IMG/VR virus record: IMGVR_UViG_3300038417_000018
Coordinates: 1-31,089 of that record
DNA length: 31,089 nucleotides
Source of the DNA: a virus
Strand: one strand, 5' to 3'
The position numbers and the translations under genes were made by a program. This document shows, one piece after another, positions 12,715-19,658 of this stretch (its first letter is position 1; each line of letters starts with the position of its first letter). The notes beneath the pieces are model-generated. The model searched no databases. It was not told the origin of the DNA and saw nothing but the letters and a program-made list of their open reading frames with translations.

Positions 12715-13722
12715 ATGAGTGCAATAGCAGTTCATCACACAGCAACGACGGACGGCGCCTGGGACGGCGGCGCGAACACGAAGAATTTGAAGGCGGACGG
12801 CGACGAGGCCTATTATCGCGGCGAGTTCGCCTGGCAGGATCCAGACAAGGACGCGACGACCAAAGCGGCCTATAAGATGCCGCATCACATGGTGGCAGCA
12901 GCGGATGGCAAGATCGGGGCGGCCAACGTGAAGGCCTGCCAGTCGATCATCGGGATCTTGAACGGCGGGATGGGCGGCGCGGACATCCCGGACAAGGACC
13001 GCCAGGGAGTGTACAACCATGCGGCTGCCCACCTGAAGGATGCCGGCGAGACGCCGGCAGAGCTGAAGAGCCTGGAGATCAACCCAGCCTACGAAACCCG
13101 CTCGGTGAAAGTGCAGCTGCGGGCGGGGCTGCTGGACGACCACCCGGTGATCGAGGGGGTGGCGACGGTGTACAACCAGGAAAGCGTGATCGGCGGGTAT
13201 TTCCGGGAGATCATCAAACCGGGATCGTTCACACAGTTGCTGGCAACCAACCCGGACGTGATCGCGGCGCCGAACCATAACTGGGACATCGTGCTGGGAC
13301 GCACCACGAACAAGACTCTGCGGCTGAGCGACCAGGCAGACGGGCTGCACTACTCCATCGACGCCAACCCGGAGGACCCGGAAGCGATGGCGATGTATGC
13401 CAAGATCAAGAGGGGGGACGTGAACCAGAGCAGCTTTGCCTTCAACGTGCAGTCGGACCAGTGGGACCAGCCGGCGGATAAGAACATCCTGCCGCTGCGG
13501 ACAATCTTGGTGTTTTCCGAGCTGATCGACGTCAGCCCGGTGACATGGGGGGCGTTCCCCCAGACGAGCGTAGGAGTACGCTCGAAACTACTCGAACTTT
13601 CGTCAGAGCAACCGGAGCTCCTGCCAGGCGGCGGGGATGCGGCGGATGCAGTGGCGCAGTCGCTGGCGCGGGCGCGCCGGGCGACCTACCGGCACTACGT
13701 GGATCTGGCGGATCTGTTCTAA
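12715..13722 (+). CDS. HK97-type prohead protease with extra N-terminal domain
   Basis: 335 residues from ATG 12715 (GAAGGAGCGAGA upstream). The C-terminal 200 residues are the prohead serine protease fold (peptidase S78-like): IEGVATVYNQESVIGGYFRE, IIKPGSFTQLLA, a catalytic-type His188 in PNHNWDIVLGRT and Ser239/240 in RGDVNQSSFAF, ending in ELIDVSPVTWGAFPQTSVGV. Residues 1-118 form a separate domain (YYRGEFAWQDPDKDATTKAA, KMPHHMVAAADGKIGAANVK, GVYNHAAAHLKDAG), a module that I recall at the N-terminus of some phage proteases. The protease would remove the scaffold and delta region during maturation. Confidence 0.88.
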   Translation: MSAIAVHHTATTDGAWDGGANTKNLKADGDEAYYRGEFAWQDPDKDATTKAAYKMPHHMVAAADGKIGAANVKACQSIIGILNGGMGGADIPDKDRQGVYNHAAAHLKDAGETPAELKSLEINPAYETRSVKVQLRAGLLDDHPVIEGVATVYNQESVIGGYFREIIKPGSFTQLLATNPDVIAAPNHNWDIVLGRTTNKTLRLSDQADGLHYSIDANPEDPEAMAMYAKIKRGDVNQSSFAFNVQSDQWDQPADKNILPLRTILVFSELIDVSPVTWGAFPQTSVGVRSKLLELSSEQPELLPGGGDAADAVAQSLARARRATYRHYVDLADLF

Positions 13723-13727
13723 CCAAC

Positions 13728-13779
13728 GTCGGCGACTCAGGTCGCCGACATGCCCGATGGCGGCTTGAGGCCGCCTCGG
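13728..13779 (+). repeat. twin palindrome, late-operon family, copy 1
   Basis: First hairpin GTCGGCGAC (13728-13736), loop TCAG, GTCGCCGAC (13741-13749). Second hairpin GGCGGC (13759-13764), loop TTGAG, GCCGCC (13770-13775), flanked by CCGA and TCGG. The next bases are TCGAAGGAG, the ribosome site of the scaffold-like gene at 13797. The same unit recurs at 17247, 19317, 19591 and 20928. Confidence 0.85.
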
Positions 13780-13796
13780 TCGAAGGAGAAAAAGGC

Positions 13797-14195
13797 ATGA
13801 ATACGATCGAATTACGTCAACAGCGGGCGGCAAAGATCGCCGAGGTACGCACCCTGGTCGACCTGATCGACCAGGAAGCGCGTGACTTCACACCCGAAGA
13901 GCGCAGCAAGTTCGAAGCCCTGATGGGCAAGGACGGCAAGGGCGCCAAGGGCCCGGACGGTGGCGAGGTCGGGAAACTGGCCAAGACCATCGAGGAACGG
14001 GAAGCGCTGGAAGCGCACGAGCACGAGCTGATCGAGATAGCCGGGCGCAAGCCAGTCAAACCGGACGGGAAGCCCGTGACCCCCAAACAGGATGAAAAGC
14101 ACATGCAGCGGTCCAAGTTCGAAGAGCTTGGAACCGTCGAAAAGGCGGCTTTCATCCGGAACGGTGGCGAAGTCGTCGAAGATCCGGCTGCCTAA
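13797..14195 (+). CDS. scaffold-like protein resembling the HK97 coat delta domain
   Basis: 132 residues from ATG 13797 (GAAGGAGAAAAAGGC upstream). Residues 1-75 match the N-terminal delta (scaffolding) domain of HK97-type major capsid proteins: MNTIELRQQRAAKIAEVRTL, then DLIDQEARDFTPEERSKFEA and the coiled-coil EEREALEAHEHELIE. The tail, KFEELGTVEKAAFIRNGGEV, looks like the start of an N-arm, but the gene stops there and the coat gene that follows begins afresh and is of a different (P22-like) type. It is probably an independent scaffold, cut by the prohead protease. Confidence 0.7.
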   Translation: MNTIELRQQRAAKIAEVRTLVDLIDQEARDFTPEERSKFEALMGKDGKGAKGPDGGEVGKLAKTIEEREALEAHEHELIEIAGRKPVKPDGKPVTPKQDEKHMQRSKFEELGTVEKAAFIRNGGEVVEDPAA

Positions 14196-14254
14196 GCTGG
14201 AGCGACTGCATAAGCCTGACAGATCAAATAAGAATATCTATTGGAGAGTGAAAA

Positions 14255-15403
14255 ATGGCAAACACATTTACTGGGCTATACCCCACCATCTACGCCGCCC
14301 TGGACCAGATCACCCGTGAGCTGGTCGGGTACATCCCGGCGGTATCCCGCAACGCGAAGACCGATCAAGCGGCCCTGGGCGAAACGATCAGCTGGCCGGT
14401 CGTCGGGCAAGGCGCGGTCGGGACCCTGACTCCGGCTGCCTATGGTCCTTCGCCGTCCGACATGACTGTCGCCGCTCCGACCATGACCCTCAGCCACATG
14501 CGCGATTACCCGTTCTATCTGACGGGCGAAGAGCTGCTCGGCCTAAAGAACGGTGGGAACGATCAAACGATCGTCCAGAACCAGTTCTACCAGGCCTTCC
14601 GCTCGCTAGTTAACGAAATCGAAGCGGCGCTGGTCGTCGCCGCCTACCAGGGAGCCTCGCGTGCCTACGGCACGGCGGGAACCCTGCCCTTCGCAACCGT
14701 TGGTGACTTCACCGACGTGGCCCAGACCCGCAAGATCCTGGCGGATAACGGCGCTCCGATGAGCGATATGCACCTGGTGCTCAGCACGGCTGCCGCAGCG
14801 AAACTGCGCGGCACGCAGTCGCTGCTCCTGAAGGTCAACGAATCCGGCACGGATGCAATGCTGCGCCAGGGCGCCCTTGGGCAGGTGGAAGGCTTCAGCC
14901 TGCACGAGTCCGGCCAGGTGACAGCGATCACGAAAGGAACGGGAACGTCCTACGTGACCAACGGCTCGACCGCCCCGGGCGTGGCAGCGATCGTGCTGCA
15001 GACCGGTTCCGGTACCGTGCTGGCCGGCGACGTGGTGACCTTCGCCGCCGATGCGGTCAACAAGTACGTGGTCAATGTGGGCGTGGCCGCCCCCGGCACA
15101 ATCACCCTTGGACTGCCCGGTGCGCTGGTTACGATCGCCACCTCGAACGCCATGACGATCGGCAACAACTTCACCCCGCTGTGCGCGTTTGACCGGAACG
15201 CCTTGCTGCTGGCTGCACGCACGCCGGCCATGCCGCCCATGGGCGACGCGGCCGACGACGTGATCGTGGTCCAAGACCCGCTCTCCAATCTGGCCTTCCA
15301 GATCGCCATGTACAAGCAGTACCGCCGGGTCGCCTATGACGTGGCGATCCTGTGGGGCGTCGCGGCAGTCAAGCAGAACAATATCGCCATTCTGCTCAGC
15401 TAG
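14255..15403 (+). CDS. major capsid protein, P22 coat-like
   Basis: 382 residues with TTGGAGAG upstream. It resembles the P22-family coat proteins: the N-terminal FTGLYPTIYAALDQITRELV, the middle VNEIEAALVVAAYQGASRAY, FTDVAQTRKILADNGAPMSD and FKVNE-type LLLKVNESGTDAMLRQGALG, and the C-terminus CAFDRNALLLAARTPAMP with DPLSNLAFQIAMYKQYRRVA and LWGVAAVKQNNIAILL. Residues about 228-308, rich in T, V and G (TGSGTVLAGDVVTFAADAVN), form an inserted beta domain in the place of the P22 I-domain. It builds the icosahedral shell (HK97 fold). Pairing with an HK97-type protease and a separate delta-like gene is unusual. Confidence 0.85.
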   Translation: MANTFTGLYPTIYAALDQITRELVGYIPAVSRNAKTDQAALGETISWPVVGQGAVGTLTPAAYGPSPSDMTVAAPTMTLSHMRDYPFYLTGEELLGLKNGGNDQTIVQNQFYQAFRSLVNEIEAALVVAAYQGASRAYGTAGTLPFATVGDFTDVAQTRKILADNGAPMSDMHLVLSTAAAAKLRGTQSLLLKVNESGTDAMLRQGALGQVEGFSLHESGQVTAITKGTGTSYVTNGSTAPGVAAIVLQTGSGTVLAGDVVTFAADAVNKYVVNVGVAAPGTITLGLPGALVTIATSNAMTIGNNFTPLCAFDRNALLLAARTPAMPPMGDAADDVIVVQDPLSNLAFQIAMYKQYRRVAYDVAILWGVAAVKQNNIAILLS

Positions 15404-15404
15404 T

Positions 15405-15480
15405 GATCAGTGATTAGTGATCAGTAAGCAGGAAAGAACCTCACCCCTTACCCCTCTCCTGAGCAAAACTCAGGAGAGGG
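15405..15480 (+). repeat. 7-bp tandem repeats plus 12-bp stem hairpin after the coat gene
   Basis: AGTGATC AGTGATT AGTGATC AGT (about 15402-15426) is followed by a perfect hairpin CCCTCTCCTGAG (15452-15463), loop CAAAA, CTCAGGAGAGGG (15469-15480). No T-run follows on the plus strand (A-run instead), so it is not an ordinary terminator for the late transcript. This CTCACCCC-TTACCCC-TCTCC context looks like intergenic repeats of Chloroflexota genomes as I remember them. It may slow or protect the 3' end of the abundant coat mRNA. Confidence 0.75.
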
Positions 15481-15499
15481 AAAAAAGAAAGAAGGAAGT

Positions 15500-15901
15500 A
15501 TGACAACCAAAGCAGGGTTTTTCGAGATGGTCAATCCGGAGGACCCGGAGGAAGTGATCGAAGTGCACCCGGCGACAGTGGATGCGCACCGGCAAGCGGG
15601 CTGGAAGCTGCTGCACCCGGAAGACCTGGTGAAGATGGCCAAGGCAGGGGTGATGCAGTTGAAGGCCGAGGGGAAACCCGTAAAGGCCGAGCTGGTCAAG
15701 ATGTTCAAGGATGGCGAGCAGCTCCTGGTCCATCCGGACACGGTCGCTGCGCACATCAAGGCCCATTGGACGGTGATCGACCAGGGCTATCTCAAGCAAG
15801 CCGTGGAGACGGCCGAGAAGATCGTCAAGGCCGAGACGGCGCCGAAGCGGACGGTACGGAAACCGGCCGCAGTGGCCGCGCCAGCGCCGAAGAAAGACTG
15901 A
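15500..15901 (+). CDS. small virion-associated protein with duplicated VHP...W motif
   Basis: 133 residues (GAAGGAAGT upstream). It contains two copies of a 14-residue motif, VHPATVDAHRQAGW (22-35) and VHPDTVAAHIKAHW (77-90), joined by a helical stretch, and an Ala/Pro/Lys-rich tail. A third variant of the motif occurs at the N-terminus of the next protein (VNPGNVAAHALLGW). Short modules of this type (strand, turn, helix, GW) are found in small phage head proteins. The position after the coat gene suggests a decoration, completion or connector protein. No family is assigned. Confidence 0.55.
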   Translation: MTTKAGFFEMVNPEDPEEVIEVHPATVDAHRQAGWKLLHPEDLVKMAKAGVMQLKAEGKPVKAELVKMFKDGEQLLVHPDTVAAHIKAHWTVIDQGYLKQAVETAEKIVKAETAPKRTVRKPAAVAAPAPKKD

Positions 15902-16011
15902 TCGTCGGCCGGCTTGTCCCCTGATGGGGATGCTACGCGAACGCCGGCTCGGGCGACGCCTCGAGGAGCGCCCCTACGGGATCCACCAGGAAGACAAAGG
16001 AACGGTAAATT
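15902..16011 (+). other. hairpin-containing gap before the decoration-like gene
   Basis: GCCGGC at 15908-15913 pairs with GCCGGC at 15943-15948, enclosing TCCCC/GGGGA (15917-15921, 15926-15930). It is followed by CGGGCGACGCC and CAAAGGAACGG before ATG 16012. It is a distant variant of the palindromes elsewhere in the late operon. Confidence 0.5.
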
Positions 16012-17082
16012 ATGGCAAAGACGAGACTAACCAAGAACGGTGTGACCATCTACGTGAACCCGGGCAATGTGGCTGCCCACGCTTTACTGGGCTGGATGCC
16101 CAACCCCGTGGCCTTGATCACCGCAGGAGCGCTGACGCTGGATGGCGCGCTGGTGACGGTGCCGGCAGCGCGGCTGAACGAGCTGGATCTGCCGCCCAGC
16201 GCGGTGGGAATACTGGAGAATTTGCACCTGCGGCACTACCAGATTGCCCCGGTGGTGGCCAGCGCGACGGCGGTGCATGCGGCCGCCAACCTGAACGTGG
16301 CCACGCAGAAGATCCTGAGCGGATTCAGCGCCCCGGACGTGCCGCGCGTGGCATCGGTCAAAGGCAGCGTGTCGGGCATTGCCGGCAACGTGACGGTGAT
16401 CGGGACCAACATCCAGGACGAGCTGATCAGCGACACGATCGCCTTATCGGGAGCCAGCGCGGTGGCCGGCGTCAAGGCTTTCAAAACCGTGGTGGAGGTC
16501 GACGTTCCGGTGGAAACGCACGCACACACCGCCCAGGTGAACACCGCCACGGTAGTGGGATCGGTGACCCTCACCGGTAACGCGACTGTGATCGTGACGG
16601 CAGCCGGGATGAGTGGCAGCCCGAAGACAATCAACGTAGCAGTGACCAACGGCGATTCGGCTACGGTGGTGGCCGGCAAGATCATAACGGCGCTGGCAGC
16701 CGATACGTCGGTAAACGCCATGTTCTCGGTCGGGGGAGCGGGCGCCAACGTGGTACTGACTGCCCTGGTCGCGGCTGCGAACGACGCCACGCTCAACATC
16801 AGCACGGCCAACGGCACGTGCACCGGCCTGACATCAGAACCCACTTCGACCAACACCACGCCGGGCGTGGCGTACGACACGGTCAGCGTGGGCGTGGCCA
16901 CCCTGGTGGGCCTGCCGCACATCGTGAGCTATCCGGCGGCGCTGCTGCTGGCGCTGTTCAACGGGACGGCCGACTCGGGCGGAAGCCTGGCAGTGGATGG
17001 GACCTACATCGAGAAAAATCTGTACACGCCGGCAGGCACCTATAACGGCACCAAGCTGCTGGACCTGTATTACATGGCATGA
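16012..17082 (+). CDS. probable head decoration / fibre-like structural protein
   Basis: 356 residues. It opens with VTIYVNPGNVAAHALLGWMP, sharing the 14-residue motif of the upstream protein. Residues about 95-165 and the end (TYIEKNLYTPAGTYNGTKLL) look like a structural core. Residues about 175-290 are a Thr/Val/Ala-rich beta insert (VTLTGNATVIVTAAGMSGSP, TINVAVTNGDSATVVAGKII, VVLTALVAAANDATLNI), a module I have seen inserted in tail and head proteins of many phages, probably surface-exposed and possibly carbohydrate-adhesive. It is made in the head block, so virion decoration is the best guess. Confidence 0.55.
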   Translation: MAKTRLTKNGVTIYVNPGNVAAHALLGWMPNPVALITAGALTLDGALVTVPAARLNELDLPPSAVGILENLHLRHYQIAPVVASATAVHAAANLNVATQKILSGFSAPDVPRVASVKGSVSGIAGNVTVIGTNIQDELISDTIALSGASAVAGVKAFKTVVEVDVPVETHAHTAQVNTATVVGSVTLTGNATVIVTAAGMSGSPKTINVAVTNGDSATVVAGKIITALAADTSVNAMFSVGGAGANVVLTALVAAANDATLNISTANGTCTGLTSEPTSTNTTPGVAYDTVSVGVATLVGLPHIVSYPAALLLALFNGTADSGGSLAVDGTYIEKNLYTPAGTYNGTKLLDLYYMA

Positions 17083-17291
17083 CGGATTACGCCTTTCCCT
17101 TCCTTAAGGCGTGCCGACGGGAGCGGTCAGACATTGATAAGAGCGACACAATTTGCCCTGAGCATGGATCGCCGCCGCTCCTGTTTCTAACGCAACGACA
17201 GGGCGCGCACCGTGCGCCCGGCGCCTCATGGCGCCTAACGTCCGATGGCGGCTCGAAGCCGCCTCGGCCAGCCCTACGGTAAGGAAAACGA
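17083..17291 (+). other. 209-bp gap with triple palindromes (late-operon family, copy 2)
   Basis: The first half (17083-17195) shows no convincing gene. Then come GGGCGC/GCGCCC (17201-17206, 17214-17219), GGCGCC-TCAT-GGCGCC (17220-17235) and GGCGGC-TCGAA-GCCGCC (17247-17263) flanked by CCGAT and TCGG exactly as in the copy at 13759. AAGGAAAACGA precedes the ATG at 17292. Confidence 0.7.
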
Positions 17292-18317
17292 ATGGATAGA
17301 CTGTACTGCACGTTTGCTGACATGGTGGCGGACTTGAGCCCAACGACGGGCGGGGACGAGGCGGCCTGGATGGGGCACATCCGGGAGGCCTCGAGGCTGA
17401 TCGAAGAGGCTTTCCACGCGCCGTTCATCCCGTATGCCGAGATCAAGCATTTCGACGGGAGCGGCGAGCGCATGCTGAAGCTGACCACGCCGCTGCTGGA
17501 GATCACCGGGACGATCATGAACTGGACGACCGCACTGACCTCGGCGGATTACCTGCCAACGCCGTGCGACCGGATGTGGCCGAACGGACCCTACACCTGC
17601 TTCGAGACGGCGCCGCTGGCGCCGCACATGGCGGTGTGGCTGGAGTTCAAGGACGGGGTGGTGGTGCCGGGGCTGTGGGGGCTGTCGGAGGAGATTATCG
17701 ACACGGGGGTCACGGTCCAAAACACCACCAAGCAGGCCGCGGCAGATAAAACCCTACTGGTGGCAGACGGTTCGAAGCTCAGCGCGGGGATGGTGCTGTT
17801 CCTGGACAGTTTGGAGCAGGAGCTGATCACTGCCACCGGCGCACCCACGGCGGGAGTCACGACGCTGAGCCAGGCGATGGGTGTGGCGGACGATGTGTTG
17901 ACACCGGCAAACGTGGCAGCGGCAAACGTGGGAGAGATGATCAGGGTGGATTTCGAGAAAATGAAGATCGTGGATATCAACACGACGCAGTGGAGCGTGT
18001 ACCGGAACTGGAACAAGACCAAGGCTGCCGCGCACCTGGCCGCAGCGAACGTGGACGTGTACCGCACTTTTACGGTGAGCCGGGGCGTGAACGGCACCAC
18101 GCCAGCCGACCACCTGAACGGAGTGGAGATCTTCCGCTACGTGCCACCGGCGGATATCGGGTTGCTGGCCAAGGCTTGTGCGGCGCTGGCCAAGAAACTG
18201 GCGGACAGCCAGTACGCCGGGCGGACCGGCGACGCACAGTTGGGCCAGGTCTTTTACAACGACGTGGTCAATAAGGCGCAGCTGGAGCAGGCGCAGGAGA
18301 ATTACCAGTGGAAATAG
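17292..18317 (+). CDS. probable head-tail connector / adaptor protein
   Basis: 341 residues. The N-terminal part (MDRLYCTFADMVADLSPTTG, HIREASRLIEEAFHAPFIPY) and the C-terminal helices (DIGLLAKACAALAKKLADSQ, GQVFYNDVVNKAQLEQAQEN) frame it like a helical adaptor that docks under the portal. The middle (about 145-280) is a beta insert containing FTVSRGVNGTTPADHLNGVE, a segment I recall from phage tail and baseplate proteins. It lies after the coat block and before the gp10-like gene, the usual place for adaptors. Confidence 0.6.
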   Translation: MDRLYCTFADMVADLSPTTGGDEAAWMGHIREASRLIEEAFHAPFIPYAEIKHFDGSGERMLKLTTPLLEITGTIMNWTTALTSADYLPTPCDRMWPNGPYTCFETAPLAPHMAVWLEFKDGVVVPGLWGLSEEIIDTGVTVQNTTKQAAADKTLLVADGSKLSAGMVLFLDSLEQELITATGAPTAGVTTLSQAMGVADDVLTPANVAAANVGEMIRVDFEKMKIVDINTTQWSVYRNWNKTKAAAHLAAANVDVYRTFTVSRGVNGTTPADHLNGVEIFRYVPPADIGLLAKACAALAKKLADSQYAGRTGDAQLGQVFYNDVVNKAQLEQAQENYQWK

Positions 18318-18323
18318 GAATCC

Positions 18324-18866
18324 ATGAGCGATAAGGAAGTTGTTTTATCAGACGACCTGCAGACCCAGATCCAGAAGCTGGAGGGGATGGACGACCTGCT
18401 GCAGCAGCACATGCGGCCGGCGATGACGCAGTCGGTCAGCCTGCTATCGGATGCAGTCGAGCCGAACATCCCAACATTGACAGGCACGGCGCGGGCGTAC
18501 TTCGGCACGCACGTGCTGGGGAGCGGAATCAACCTGACCGGCTACGTGGGCTGGAAGGGCAAGCCAACGGCTTTCTGGATGAACTTTGTCGAATATGGGG
18601 CCAGGCCACATGACCTGACGCCCAAATCCACCATTCGTAACGCACGCGGAGCAGCCATGTTCCGGTACATGCAGGAGAACGGATTTACGCCGACCGGCGT
18701 ACACGTGGGAGTGAATGGGCAGTGGAAGACCATGCACACGCATCCGGGCTTCGCCGGGAGATTCCTGCTTTCGAATGCCTTCGACAGCAACGAGGAGGCG
18801 GTAGAGAGCATCTTCAGCCAGGCAGCGGACGACGTGCTTGGGGATCTGGCGGTCAACAATGCTTGA
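18324..18866 (+). CDS. HK97 gp10-like head-tail joining protein
   Basis: 180 residues. The pattern fits the HK97 gp10 / tail-completion family: a helix (LLQQHMRPAMTQSVSLLSDA), PNIPTLTGTARAYFGTHVLG, GYVGWKGKPTAFWMNFVEYG with the typical VEYGARPH, and GFAGRFLLSNAFDSN with a closing helix. These proteins sit at the neck between connector and tail terminator. It overlaps the next gene by eight bases. Confidence 0.78.
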   Translation: MSDKEVVLSDDLQTQIQKLEGMDDLLQQHMRPAMTQSVSLLSDAVEPNIPTLTGTARAYFGTHVLGSGINLTGYVGWKGKPTAFWMNFVEYGARPHDLTPKSTIRNARGAAMFRYMQENGFTPTGVHVGVNGQWKTMHTHPGFAGRFLLSNAFDSNEEAVESIFSQAADDVLGDLAVNNA

Positions 18867-19314
18867 GAACTGGATCGACCTGGTGTGCAAGGCTTTCGGG
18901 ACGCTGAACACGGACGGTAACAACCAGCTGACCAGCTACCGCACCTTCGAGAAAGGCGAGATCCCGTCTGCATTGAGCGTCTATCCGTGCGCGATCACCT
19001 ACGTGCCAGAGATGGAGCCGATCTACGTTGCCGGAGCGATCGGATCCCTGCTATGGTCCGGTACGACCGAGATACACATTACCCCGACCGTCGACCCGGC
19101 GCTGCTGCCAGGCGTGGAAAAATTCTACACCCGGGTGCTGCAGATGATGACTGCCAACCGCAGCCTGGGCGGCAAGGTGCAGTATTTTGAGCTACCGGAA
19201 AATACGAAGGCGATGCACATTTCGCCGGTAACGTTAGGACAAGGACCGCTGCATTATGCAATGCTGGTCACCTGGGAAGTTCTGGAGAATGTCTCGCTCC
19301 CGCTGAGCGGATAA
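18859..19314 (+). CDS. probable tail terminator / completion protein
   Basis: 151 residues from ATG 18859, overlapping the previous stop (ATGCTTGA). It has an N-terminal helix (ENWIDLVCKAFGTLNT), SYRTFEKGEIPSALSVYPCA and a later helix PGVEKFYTRVLQMMTANRSL, then PLHYAMLVTWEVLENVSLPL, a strand pattern seen in tail terminator folds. Identification rests mainly on its position between the gp10-like gene and the tail tube gene. Confidence 0.55.
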   Translation: MLENWIDLVCKAFGTLNTDGNNQLTSYRTFEKGEIPSALSVYPCAITYVPEMEPIYVAGAIGSLLWSGTTEIHITPTVDPALLPGVEKFYTRVLQMMTANRSLGGKVQYFELPENTKAMHISPVTLGQGPLHYAMLVTWEVLENVSLPLSG

Positions 19315-19316
19315 GC

Positions 19317-19392
19317 ATCGGCGACTCATGTCGCGGATACGCCCGATCCCGCAAAGAGCGCGGGACAAGTTGGCAGCTTGAAGCTGCCTCGG
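19317..19392 (+). repeat. palindrome cluster, late-operon family, copy 3
   Basis: ATCGGCGAC-TCAT-GTCGCGGAT (19317 on), TCCCGC/GCGCGGGA around 19347-19364, and GGCAGC-TTGAA-GCTGCC (19372-19388), then TCGGGCAGAAGGAG, the ribosome site of the gene at 19409. The middle stem is additional to the two-hairpin unit. Confidence 0.8.
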
Positions 19393-19408
19393 GCAGAAGG
19401 AGAAAAAC

Positions 19409-19630
19409 ATGTTGAGCTATATCGGTGATGGAAGTGCGATCGTGGGGATCCCGGCGCGGGATCTGAGTGACGAGGAAGTGGAGGCGGCCGGCGGCGAGCA
19501 GCTGCTGCTGGCCAGCGGGTTGTATGCCAAACCGGTCAAGGCCGGGAAGAAAGTTGCATCGGCGACACAGGTTGCCGATGTAGCAGATGCTTCGGCGACT
19601 CATGTCGCCGAAGTGTCCGGTGGCGGCTAG
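19409..19630 (+). CDS. small protein whose C-terminus is encoded by the palindrome element
   Basis: 73 residues with AGAAGGAGAAAAAC upstream. Residues 1-45 (SYIGDGSAIVGIPARDLSDE then EVEAAGGEQLLLASGLYAKP) look like a small virion module common near tail tube genes. From about residue 49 the sequence (ASATQVADVADASATHVAEV) is simply the translation of two palindromes of the late-operon family, and the TAG stop lies in the loop of a third (19628-19630). The original C-terminus has evidently been replaced by the repeat. Confidence 0.6.
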   Translation: MLSYIGDGSAIVGIPARDLSDEEVEAAGGEQLLLASGLYAKPVKAGKKVASATQVADVADASATHVAEVSGGG

Positions 19631-19642
19631 AAGCCGCCCCGG
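19556..19642 (+). repeat. palindrome cluster, late-operon family, copy 4
   Basis: GCATCGGCGAC-ACAG-GTTGCCGATG (19556 on, one mismatch), TTCGGCGAC (19591-19599)-TCAT-GTCGCCGAA (19604-19612), GGCGGC (19622-19627)-TAGAA-GCCGCC (19633-19638), then CCGGTCGAAGGAG before the tail tube gene. It overlaps the coding sequence at 19409-19630. Confidence 0.85.
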
Positions 19643-19658
19643 TCGAAGGAGATAAGCC

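Noticed and set aside
15452-15480. 12-bp hairpin after the coat gene as an intrinsic terminator
   Set aside because: On the plus strand it is followed by A residues rather than T, and the structural genes must be transcribed past it.
17079-17282. A 67-codon frame starting with an ATGA overlap behind the decoration-like gene
   Set aside because: No ribosome site, and its second half is only the translation of the palindrome cluster. The start overlap alone is weak support.
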